Shown here: positions 11,714 through 22,009 of the stretch, piece after piece | Numbering within the stretch: the first letter of the stretch is position 1 | How the letters are laid out: every line of letters begins with the position of its first letter | Source: Mangifera indica | Lineage: Eukaryota > Streptophyta > Magnoliopsida > Sapindales > Anacardiaceae | Assembly: GCF_011075055.1 (NCBI RefSeq) | Contig: NC_058140.1 | Coordinates: 8,490,988 to 8,554,987, forward strand | Direction: 5' to 3' | Length of the DNA: 64,000 bases | Translations under genes and position numbers: made by a program | Notes under the pieces: generated by a model | What the model was told of the DNA's origin: nothing | Database searches by the model: none | What the model saw: only the letters and a program-made list of their open reading frames with translations

Positions 11714-13454
11714 ATGGGAATGATGGAATATACACCTTCCTCCATAGCCCCCTTGCTTCTTCGAAACCTCGTTACTTCCATATTTATCTTTGCAGACAAA
11801 TCCCTTTTAAACTTGGCCCAAAAATATAGACCTCTTGAATTCATTCACTATATTCTCATCACTTCCTTTCTCTTCTTCTTACGTCTACTCCCATCTCGTT
11901 TCCCTTCCTTTAACTCTAATTCTGACAAAAATCATCATACTTTTACCTTTGAATCCCACAAAAATAATATTTACGAGCCTTCTCGTGGCAGCGATGACTC
12001 GGGTATCGCTCGAGCCCTTTCGCAATTGCTATCAATAGTCAATGATATCCCCGTCAACTCTCGAAAGTATGAACTTGTGAGATCTTTGGCTGAGAGGCTT
12101 ATTGATGAGAACCATAGAGAGAATGTTGAAGCCTTACATGAAGTCAACCGTGCCGTTTTGTCGTCAGCCTTTTCGAGGGCTCTTGGCCAACTTGAAGCCG
12201 CGGTTGTTGAACTTGTTGGTGATATGGCTAGTTCTGGACGGGTTCAGTATCGGTTGAACCGGGTTTTCCGGGTGGTTCAGTCGAGGGCTGGGTGGGGCAA
12301 AGAGGAGGCGAGCCGATCTGGGATATCAGCTGAGAAGCTGGCGGCTGAGATACTTTGGCTGGCGCAGAAGTTGGCGGCTTGTGGGTTTGCAGAGGAGGCT
12401 GTTGAAAGGTGGGCATCGGCTTCAAATTTGGGGTGGCTTGCTCTTTCGGCTGAGCCACGATTGCAGGGTTCATTGGTCAAGGTTTCAGGTAATTTATTCA
12501 TTTAATTTTTCGGTTAATAATAATACTGCATGAAAACTTAAATTTAATTGGATGGAAAAAGATTTTTTCCGTAAACGGAGTTGCGGAAATTAAAAGCATA
12601 AGAGGAAACAAATATTTATTATATATTTTTTAATTTACAAGGAAGGATTCATATAGAAGAGTCACTTTCAAGCAATAATTTTGACAATTAGTTGATGCAA
12701 TTCTAACCTATATTTAATCTTTACAGATTTGGACTTAACTTTAACCTTTCAAGTTTTGAACCGGTTATAAAGTATATTTCTTACCATATTATGGTCATAG
12801 AAATTGCAATTTTTTAGACTATCCAATTTGACGAACTTTTAAATGGATTTAAAATAAAAATAAATCAATATGTAACTAAACAGAATTGTGGTAAAAATTG
12901 TTATTAACATACATTCAATCATTTTAGAGAATGCAAATATAGTGTCAACATACAGTAATAGTATTAACAAAAGATGGTAGAAATGAGGAAGGTAAAACTA
13001 ATTACATAGATGTCCCGAGAGGATGATATTGTTGGTTCGATACAATTGTAAATTTTCTTCTTTGGGTACGTATTGAGTATTGATCAAATTTATATTTTCA
13101 GCATTCTTGTTCAAGCAAGCCAAAGATTTGGGAGTAGAGACAAGTACAGAAGAAGAAGAATATCAGAAAAAGCAACACCGAAAAACAAAACTGAAGATGC
13201 TACTCTCATGGTTACCATTGCTTTGCAGAGGTAGCGATGGTTTAGATATGCCAGTTCTAAGCACAAATGAAAAAGCCCAACTGGAGAGAGTACTGGAAGA
13301 CAACATACAAATGTTGCTACATGAAGAGCAAGAGCAAGTATTGTCTCTATGGCTTCACCATTTCACATATTGTCCATACTCGGATTGGCCCAATCTGCAT
13401 GCTTCCTATGCTCGCTGGTACACTGCTTCTCGCAACCACTTACTCCTGCACTAG
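11714..13454 (+). CDS. plant protein of unknown function, 375 residues, two exons
   Basis: Exon 1 is 11714-12488 and exon 2 is 13102-13454, joined across a 613-base GT-AG phase-1 intron (12489-13101). The product has 375 residues. The start is the first ATG of the frame; a second Met follows at residues 3-4. Residues 42-62 (FIHYILITSFLFF region) are hydrophobic and could be a membrane anchor or signal anchor. Residues 65-95 are polar and low in complexity. Residues 96-258 are largely helical, with an Ala-rich amphipathic section around 200-245 (AEKLAAEILWLAQKL). Exon 2 starts with KQAKDLG, has a Glu/Lys-rich linker, and ends in a compact block with WLPLLCRG and a Cys-, Trp- and Tyr-containing tail. 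No catalytic motif is visible. The clean frame and good junctions suggest a working gene. I do not recognise the family by name and assign no function. Confidence 0.85.
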
Positions 13455-14989
13455 TCTCCTTTATATGATATATTTAGGAATATTATGCACTTGTTGAGAA
13501 ACCAATTTCAATGATTTATATATTTAAGGACGTTACATTACATATTTAGAAAGAAAAGCTGCATATGTAAATAATTTGTTTTTGTCGATAAATGTTTCCT
13601 ACATTCCCTCGAGCTTTAAATGGTTAGTAAACTAATTAATATTTCATTCAATGTATACAAGAGTAGCTTTAATTACGTCTCTTTTTCTATGTACAAATTT
13701 TGATAGAATTTTAACTTCAAATGGACAAGATCCAAAATAACTTACACTAGGATACATTACGGGTTATTTCAATGTAATTCTCACGTTGAAAAATCTAGAA
13801 TAGCAATAGAATTACTATGACATAAAGTGACATTCTTAGTTATCTATATCTTACAATATGAAATATATATTATATGATACAATATATATAAAAAATAATA
13901 TGCACCTTAAGACATATCAAAAATTAATATGATACAGTAAACATATTTTTTAGAAGTGATAATATAGTAGAGATGTATCTTATAAATTTTAAAATTTTAG
14001 AGTGTTTGTGATATTTTTTTAAGATGATGATGTAATAATTAGAATTTTGTTTATTATTTTATTATTATTATTATTATTTTAAACATAAATATTTTACAAT
14101 ACGACACTTATTATAAAAAATTAAATTTTTAATACATAATTTAACTACTATAATGGCATCATAAATTTGTTATATAATGTTGGTCATTGAACATCTATTT
14201 CAATGCTAAATAACGGTCTCAAGATGTGTAGCCAACCACAATGCATAAACTCATGCCCTATCTCCAACTATGCAACTTTGGATTAGGGTAGGTGTACGAA
14301 TTTGTGATCCTTAGGTAGTAGAATCGGCGATTTGAAATTTTAATAAATCAAACAAAAACCACAAATCCCCACTCTATTATTCCTCGTAGAATGATTGAAT
14401 CACAACAAGCATAAACACATACATAGGATGTTTATATGATTATATCTGCATTGACAACTCCTTTTTTCACAATTGTTAGAAAGTTGTTGAAGTAGCTTTC
14501 AGACCAAATATAAGTCTATATTCCAATATTCACGAAACACAAACAAAATAATGGTCGAAACAGTGTACAAAGGTTTGTAGGGACATGATGCATAGGGAGG
14601 AGTGTTTGATGCATGAATGTGCTTATGTGTGTATGAACAATGAAAAGTAAAATTGCTAAAAATCATGCACGACTGTTTATAATAGATGTACGACTATGCA
14701 TCTTTTATCCTTATTTTATATAATTTGTGATTTATTTGACTTTTCAGGCACAAATTAGGATAATAATTTATTCTCATCCATCTACCATGTATGATCATTC
14801 ACGAAGCATACATGGGCATGCATGGTCAAAAAAAAGTCAAAATTAAGTTTGTCTTATCCAATTTTATGAACCCAATCAAATTGGATACTTAGAAATGCCG
14901 CTTTCATACTGGTTATACGCTTGCTAGAAAGCTACTTATTTGATAAATAGGCTCCCAACACCGATTGTAAAATATATGAAGAATTTTAA
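13455..14989. other. intergenic, no gene seen
   Basis: Downstream of the two-exon gene the DNA is AT-rich, with a TTA/ATT microsatellite near 14057-14081. The part from about 14580 to 14830 has alternating words such as 'catgcacgactgt' and 'gcatacatgggcatgcatgg', which look like a decayed gypsy-type LTR, but no boundaries can be set. Confidence 0.45.
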
Positions 14990-15140
14990 TAAAACTAAAT
15001 ATACACACTTTTGAGTATAAATGAGTATATAAATAATATGTCTCCATGTGATTGAATAAATTTAAATTAAAGATAAAATAACACTCAATTACATAATGAT
15101 CCACTATTTATGTATTCAAAAGTGTATACATATAACATTG
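14990..15140. mobile_element. MITE-like element, copy B
   Basis: Inverted ends: tacacacttttgagtataa on the left, and tgtattcaaaagtgtatac, its approximate reverse complement, on the right. The centre contains the family core ccatgtgattgaataaattt followed by aaattaaagataaaataaca. It lies just left of the copia fragment that begins near 15150. Confidence 0.7.
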
Positions 15141-16202
15141 TTCAGAGAATTTTATCACAAACACCCGAATTACAAGTTCCTTAAAGTCTTTGGGAGAGCT
15201 TGTTACTTGTTTGTTCTATCTCCTAACTTTCACAAGTCAGAAAAAATACGTGTTAAGTGTGTTTTAGTAGGATATAACTCACTTTATGAAGGATATCTTT
15301 GTTTGAATAAAGACAACTCAAGTTTACATTTCTCGTCACGTTGCCTTTAGTGAATCACTTTCCTTTTAAACCTTTGGTCTTCTCTCCTACTCATACAACA
15401 TCCTCTACTACTATCATGTCTATCACTTTGTACTACTGAACTTTCGCTTAACTTCTTCCACATCTCCACGTTAACTTTATTACTATCTAAATACTCCACA
15501 CTTGGTTCTTTACCTTCCAAAATCCACAGCTACCATCTAACAACTCTCCTTCTATTCTTAACTCTCTTTCTCCAATCTCTACCTTATATTCACAAATCTC
15601 TACAACCCCTTTTTTCCAACATTTATGACTTCTCAATGATTATCTTTCTTGTTTATGCTAATTATATCATAGTTATTAGTAATTATGATCCATTAATTTC
15701 ATAATTGATTTCAGACCTTAATAACTAGTTTGCTTTCAAAGATCTCCGACCACATTATATTTTAGAATGTCTCATTCCATATTTTCTGAGGGTGGAAATT
15801 TGACATAATTCTACTAGAATGTATCTCCAACCACATTATATTTTAGACTTGTTGTCACAAGCATAATTGTCTGAGACAACCCACTTGTACACAAACAGCG
15901 GTTGGACAACCACTCGCATTGCATGATGGTTTCTTACTAGACATCCAACAAATTTTAGAATTGTGGTTGGAGTTCTACAATACAACTCATTAACAAGACC
16001 TGATATAAGTTTTGAAGTCAATTGAGTATGCCAATTTATGCACGCACCCATGAGGTACATTGGCAGGTAGTGAACATAATTCTTAAGTACCTGAAAGGTA
16101 TAGTGCATTATGACAATTTTCTCCAATCCAACCCAGACTTGTCCCTTGTTATACATATGCCGATCAGGTATGCTGTCTAGATGATAGTAAGAGTACAAGT
16201 GG

Positions 16203-16460
16203 TTATTGCAAATTATTTGGCTGTAGCCTCATATCATGGCATTCCTCCAAACAAAAAGTTGCATCACGGTCGAGTACAAAGTTAGAATACAAAGGTTTAG
16301 CTAATGCAGTTGCAAAAATAAGTTGGGTGGAAGCAGTACTTTGTGAGTTACAAATTCCCTTGTATTCAACTCCAATGTTGTTTTGTGATAACATGAGCAT
16401 TACTTGGCTTGCTACCAATCCAGTTATACACGTTAGAACAAAACATGAAAAGATGGACCA
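16203..16460 (+). pseudogene. Copia-3 RNase H fragment
   Basis: Read on the plus strand, this contains the copia RNase H signature (SGYCKLFGCSLISWHSSKQK, then ARSST-type SRSSTKLEYK, then LFCDNMSITWLATNPVIHVR and RTKH). It stops at the junction with the insert. The minus-strand open frame in the same place is a shadow. Confidence 0.85.
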
Positions 16461-17614
16461 CTGGGAGACAAAGGTGGGGTCAAAGAGGGTAACTTGACTC
16501 TCCTTGTTTTATTAGAAAAATCCAAAAAAAAGGAAAAGTCAAAAGTTACCCCTTGTATTAGTTTCAGTTGTATAATATAACATGCCCCACTTTCAATTTT
16601 GGAAAAAAAAAAAAAAAGTGTTCTACTCTCTCTTGTTTATCAAAACAAAAGTTGTTGCCAATCACTCCTCTCTTCTCCATTTTTGCTAGTGCTAAGTGTT
16701 AAAACTTTTAACGCACCTTTGTCAAAGATTCCAATAGAGTAACTCTTGGTGTATAACCTAAAGATGAAAAAAATCATGTTGAGGTTGCTTTTAGAAAATA
16801 AAGAAAATCATGTTGATGAAATCACACTATAATATTTCAACAAAATGCCCAAACATTTATGAATATGATGTTTTGTGGTTTAATGAATTTATCAATGGTT
16901 GAATGATTTGCTCAAAGTCACCAAGCCAAAATCAAGGGTGGCTTGAAATCAATTCAAATAAAAAATAGTTTGTTTTGACTTAAGTTCAGTTTGACTTTGT
17001 GACTTGAATCAATGGTTTGATTTCATAGGTGAGATTCATGGTTTGAGTCCGTGACTTATTTACAAAATAACATTATTTTTCCTATTATTTGGATACAACT
17101 ATGACATTTTATAAATAAGTCATAAATTCAAATCATGAATTTGAGTCATTAATTTAAGCCATCAATTCTTATCGAACTTGAGTTATGAATTCAAATTACA
17201 CATCTGAGCTATGAATTTAAGTCAAACTCGAATCAAACATCCCTAACATGAGTTTGGCTGGGTTTAAAAATAAGTAAATTATCCTACACGAAATTGGTTT
17301 GAATTAGAATTAAATGAATTTGAGTCAAATTGAGTCATTTTGAGACCGATCTAGCTCAATTCGAATCCAACTCTAATTGTTTATATAAAAAAGGATATAT
17401 TTGATAATATTAATAATAAAGTTATTCTATAATACTTTTTTTTTTTTTGCTAAACATTCTATAATATTTTTAACAAATAAAATCACGTTGAAGATAATTA
17501 TAAATGTGTTAGTTAATAAATATTTTATCAATACAAAAATTTGTTTTTATTTTAATTTAAAATTGTGTTATTTTAAACTCAACCCTCTTAAATTTCATTT
17601 CTATGTGCATCACT
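16461..17614. mobile_element. 1.15-kb insertion inside Copia-3, class unknown
   Basis: The insertion interrupts the RNase H frame. It is bounded by aagatggacca (16450-16460) on the left and aagatcgacca (17615-17625) on the right, an 11-base direct repeat with one mismatch that fits a target-site duplication. The insert has no supportable coding region. It is rich in repeated words related to ttgagtcatgaattcaaat (about 16900-17350). Clear terminal inverted repeats were not found, only a weak aagagggt match. It could be a Mutator-like derivative or another non-autonomous element. Confidence 0.6.
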
Positions 17615-17787
17615 AAGATCGACCATAATTTTGCTAGCGATAAAGTGGTTCAGGGGACACTTATTGTTAACACATACCATTGGATGATCAAATAGCAGAT
17701 TTCATGACCAAAGCTGTCATTAGCCAAGTTCTATGCATTTCAAAATAGGCTCACTATCCCCACCCAAACCAGTAAGCTTGAGGGCGG

Positions 17788-18000
17788 TGTTAAAGAATGA
17801 ATTTGTAATTCTTGTACATTATTCTTTGTGTTTATTCAAACGAAGGATAAACAGTTACACATATTAGAGCTAGACACCTATATTTCCCTTTCAATGAATA
17901 CATAAGAGAATCAGTTTCCCAACAAATTAATCCCTCTCGCCCTTGCTCCTTGCTTCCTTTTCTCCTTTTTCATCTTCTTCCTGAAATCCAAATCTTATCT
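17788..18000 (+). repeat. Copia-3 3' LTR (start only)
   Basis: The sequence beginning tgttaaagaatgaatttg follows the RNase H end and purine-rich tract, as a copia LTR should. The right end could not be fixed; about 210 bases are given. No 5' partner was found. Confidence 0.5.
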
Positions 18001-18574
18001 GCTAGACATGTATCCAATAAACATTTTCTGTGAATCAATTTGAGATGTTCTATTCCAATAATGTAAACTAAATTCAACATGAACAAAAATATCATTAGAC
18101 ATACAAGTTGAAGAAGCTTAAGAGTAACATTGTATGTGAAAGTAAATAATATTGGGTGCTTTGAATGTTTGTTTTTCTCACAGTAGCTTTTAGCTCCTCC
18201 TGTTCATTTATAGCGTTAAGGTGAAATAAAGTCATGGCAAACGTGCATAAGAAGCTGAAGAACTCGATATGTACAATTTGGTTAATTTATTTTCTTAATT
18301 AAGACCAAAAAACAGAAAAGACAAAAAAGAATTAAATTGAAAATGGATATGAAGCTGAATTCTTAAAAGGGAGGAGTTGACAGTGAAAGGAAGAGGATGA
18401 CTTCACTGCTGTGGACCGGTGGTAATTCAATGGCAAGGGAGAGGATGAGAGGAATAAAAGGAGGGAGAAATGAAGAAGGAAATGTTTAAAGGAAGAAAAT
18501 AGGCATACAATCAAGGTTCTCTCAACATAAAATTAGAACATACACTAATTTGGAAGTATTTGTAATTTTATTAC
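18001..18574. other. intergenic, no gene seen
   Basis: No metacaspase exon or other gene could be found here on either strand. The minus-strand open frame at 18332-18514 is Ser/Leu/Phe-rich and low in complexity. Confidence 0.5.
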
Positions 18575-19721
18575 GGCCAAAGGACTTATTTCCACTCAAG
18601 TTTTGTTAAATTCTCAAACTAGCATTTTTAAGGATTAAAAATTTGAACTTCTATTAGTGAATTATTAATATTAATAAAATTAATTAATTTCAAAAATAAA
18701 ATTATTATTTATTATTAATATGTTAAAATCGATAAAATTTTATTTTGATTTTTATTTAATTTAAAAAATTAATAATTATTTTTTATAATTAAACTTTAAA
18801 ATATTATATTTTTTCTTGTTAAACGCTATTTTTCCTGAGAAACTGCTCCGACACCCTCCCTCTTCAGTGATCGATATCCCCGTTCTCCTCCTTTTTCAGA
18901 CCTCTACCATTACTAGAATCTTGGCGCTGCTCACCAACGATTCCTCTCCATCTAGACTTTCCCAGCCAAAACCCACTTTTTGCTGCTAACTTTTTCCTTT
19001 GTTGGCACGTTTCTATTATGCTTTTTGCTTAGAGTTACCTATCTTCATTGTTCGTCACTACTAGCCTCCACCACTGATTCTATTGACACTTCTTTGTACT
19101 TCATCTATAGTCGTTGTCCACCGTTCTCCCCTTGTTCGAATCCTCTGTCGTTGGTTTGTTCTCCATTGCCTTTTTCTTCTATAAAGCTTAGTTTTTTGTT
19201 GTGTGGTGACTGATTGTTTCATTGGAAGTTGTGAAGTTTGTCTGTGTTGTGGGAAATTATTTTGGGAGTGTTGTTTTTTCTATTTGGGATTGGCGATCGG
19301 AGGTTGCTCGATTAGAGTGGTCTAGATTTGTGCTCAACACCTGTTTCATGAATTTCTTTAGTGGCCTACGCACCAACTGTTTGATCTTTTGCCAGAGAAG
19401 AGGGAGGTCTGGAGAAGGAGGAGTCTGGTCATATAAGGGAAGAGCGTCAGAGGAATTTTGTCAGAGAATTAAAAAATAGTAACTAAAAATGTAACATTTT
19501 AAAATTTAATTTTAGAATAAAATTATTAATTTTTTAACTAAAAAAATATGATTAAATTTATTATTTTTAATATGTTATTAATTAAATAATAATTTTATTT
19601 TTAAAATTAATTAATTAAATTAATTTTATTAGTTTATAAATGAAAATTTAAGTTTTTAGTATTTAATCAATACTAATTTAAATATTCAACAAACCTTGGG
19701 TAAGAATAAGTTTTTTTGACC
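18575..19721. mobile_element. Mutator-like TIR element, copy 2, with 9-bp TSD
   Basis: Left end ggccaaaggacttatttcca; reverse complement of the right end ggtcaaaaaaacttattctt. Similarity of the arms continues for well over 100 bases. Directly outside lie ttttattac (18566-18574) and ttttattaa (19722-19730): a 9-base duplication with one mismatch, the size expected for Mutator-like elements. The interior (about 18840-19470) is richer in G and C and has open stretches of no recognisable family, so it may hold captured host sequence. No transposase. The ends match the element at 10369-11299. It sits about 225 bases beyond the truncated metacaspase exon. Confidence 0.85.
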
Positions 19722-19946
19722 TTTTATTAACCTTCAAGGATGGTCATTGCCAAATTCCTTTATATCATTAAAAAAAAATTCATCAATCGTGCATATAATA
19801 ACAAACCCATATACTGCTGGCTCCATTTTATAACATTTTCTGTATTATTAAAACGAAATAAAATATTACAACACCAATTGTTTCATGTAAATATCGAATT
19901 TCTGAGATGAAGATAATTGTTCAGCATTTGATAAAGAGAAATGTAC

Positions 19947-20403
19947 CTCTAAGGGTGAGTACAGAATCCCCGGGAAATCCGAACTTCTCAACAAAAAGAT
20001 ACCTTATGCACTTAACATCGTTTATACTTCCTTTGAGCTTGTTACGTTGTTGGCTATAACTTACACCACATAACACTGCCCGTTTCCTTCCATGAGCCGA
20101 AGGAGGCGCCAAATTCGGCTGTGGTCTCTCGCTGTAATAGTTGTAATGATAGCTATATGCTCCTGGCATAAGGTAAGTATTACCTGAACCTGCGGCCATG
20201 GTGTTGATACTGCTATACACTGTTTGAAGCACGTTATTGAAGCGGCTTGGTGCTTGGATTATCAAGTCATAGGCTTGACCCCAAGGGTCGGAGGGCCAGA
20301 CCTTGGTGAAGGCTTGGCACACACCAAATCTAAAGATTGAGGTCTCTGATGGTATCAGTAGTTGCAACCCACATCCACTGCATCTTTCTGTTTTAGTTGC
20401 CAT
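19947..20403 (-). pseudogene. truncated type I metacaspase, first exon only
   Basis: Starts at the ATG at 20403 (MATKTERCSGCG). The first 30 residues resemble the LSD1-type zinc finger of plant type I metacaspases, but the second Cys pair is incomplete (FRFGVCQA). A longer than usual linker follows, then the start of the caspase-like p20 domain: RKRAVLCGVSYSQQRNKLKG, NDVKCIRYLF and DSVLTL. A good splice donor (AGAG|GTACAT) falls at the place where the intact paralogue at 43610 is spliced. No exon 2 with the catalytic His or Cys is found to the left; 225 bases on lies the Mutator-like element. The Copia-4 LTR begins 145 bases upstream of the ATG. Almost certainly a broken duplicate without protease activity, though the exon itself is open. 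Confidence 0.8.
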
Positions 20404-20542
20404 TTGTGTTTTTTTTTTGGTAACGTTTGTGTGATGCCCCAATTAATAAAAGAAAAATCTAGTGAGTGTATATGGTGAGTTCTGTGGTATATGTCCACTA
20501 AGGAAATCATGGTGAAGAATATTAGATTTGCTGCCTCTTTTT

Positions 20543-20547
20543 CTAGG
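20543..20547. repeat. Copia-4 target-site duplication, left copy
   Basis: ctagg, directly before the left LTR; the same five bases lie at 28323-28327 after the right LTR. Confidence 0.85.
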
Positions 20548-20916
20548 TGTTGGGAATAATAAAACATGACAGGATCAAATTCTATGAATTCTGTAAATAA
20601 GGATTTGCATACTCAAAGTAATTTTCGATGAAGCTTCTTCGAATAGGGTGCAAGATATTGACGTTAGTCTATTTCTACGATGTCGTTTGCCCATGTACTA
20701 ATTTTCAATTAGAGAGACAGAATTTGTGCATTACATTGGTAGGAGAAGAGAGGAGAGGAGTTTTTCTTTAGAAAAATAACGTTATGTTCTCATAGGGAGG
20801 CAGTTTGGACAATTTATATATATCCAGCGGCCCTCCAACAGCCTCTTATAACTGTCTTTGGCAGTTATATTAAACCATGTCAAGTCAACTCGTTATGGGT
20901 GGACCTAAATCCAATA
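20548..20916 (-). repeat. Copia-4 3' LTR
   Basis: Begins tgttgggaataataaaacat and ends atccaata; pairs with 27954-28322. The terminal CCAACA has become CCAATA in both copies. Confidence 0.9.
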
Positions 20917-22009
20917 TCTCCTACTCGCATATGACGAAAGACCCGAACCAAATACTTAGCCATAAAAATCCCATCTAGTAGTACGTTTCATACTTGCAAA
21001 TGTGTCGTGTGACCTCCTGAGCAACTTGCACTTGGGAGCTAAAAACTATACATTTGTTAGGAATAGCATAGTCGCTTTAACCCAAATAAAACAAAAGCAA
21101 AGCGTTAGACTTACAATACCCCAAACTTATTCGAGAATACTGGCTCCTTTTAATCCCTCATTTATCATTGTGTTATTTTCTTATGTATCCACGATCAAGT
21201 CCAATCTCCATAACAGTGACATGATTGGCTGGCCAATGGACTTCCTCTTCTACTCAAAATTCTCAATTTAAACTTAGTTGTTTTTCTAGTCATATTCCAT
21301 AGACCGAATCATGCATGACCATAGGTTCCAAGCTAAGATAGCAACACTAAGAGTAAATATTGAACAATAGTAAAAAGTCAAAGGGTACCAACATGAGGTA
21401 ATCCTCATAAAGTCTCACATAGTAAGGGAGTAGGGATTCATCCTCCCACTACTTTAATTGGTTGTCTTACTTATACAAACACGGTAAGAATCATATGCTA
21501 TAGTGTGTATTTTCTCAAATGTCATTCACAACACTATACAGATCTTAGTTCAGTAGCTATACCCAGCGCCTAACTTGAGTTTTAATTATCTTCACACTTG
21601 CAGGTATTTATCTATATTAAAACTCATATTTGGTATTAACAAGTTATTTGGATATGGGAAATCTAAATCGGTCATTTTCAAATGCATCTATTCATGATCT
21701 CATTTTTATCAATCATCGAGGTGACATTTTTACTTTGATAAATCTTTTCTTGAGAAATTTATCTCCCATCAATATGCTCTCTCAACATCACATTGCTCAA
21801 TAATAATGTCTCATCTTTACTCGCTTTCTCAATGCCAAAGGCGATTGATCGTGTGAGTGACTCAATCTCTAACTTGTGTGACATTACAATCTTGTTGAGC
21901 TAAAAACGATGTGTATGCAGTGAAAACTCAAGAATTTGGAGACGTAAGTTCAAAATATAAAATGAACTTGAATTCATGGTTTTCGACGTTGTGTCACCAA
22001 TACGATATA

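Larger units (their letters stand above)
15150..17787 (+). mobile_element. Copia-3: Ale-like copia fragment, split by an insertion
   Basis: From left to right: integrase C-terminus (15155-15350; FLKVFGRACYLF and KCVLVGYNSLYEGYLCL), a Ser/Thr/Pro-rich linker (15350-15620), the C-terminal half of reverse transcriptase (15640-16050), then RNase H (16060-16460 and 17615-17780). The first half of the RT is deleted, and the YVDD active-site motif near 15650 reads YANY. RNase H retains SRSSTKLEYKGLANAVA and FCDNMSITWLATNPV. The frame stops after RTKHEKMD at 16460 and resumes at 17615 with the expected continuation, IDHNFASDKVV. A polypurine-like stretch (agcttgagggcgg) precedes the LTR at 17788. Gag, protease and the 5' LTR are absent. 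Confidence 0.85.

Noticed and set aside
12228..12501. Minus-strand frames opposite exon 1 of the 375-residue gene
   Set aside because: Shadows of the coding exon; Pro/Ser-rich composition follows from the GC-rich codons on the other strand.
15836..16418. Two minus-strand frames in the Copia-3 region
   Set aside because: The plus strand encodes RT/RNase H here; the minus frames are shadows.
18332..18514. Possible further exon of the truncated metacaspase
   Set aside because: Low-complexity Ser/Leu/Phe-rich translation without GHG, DACHSG or other metacaspase blocks.
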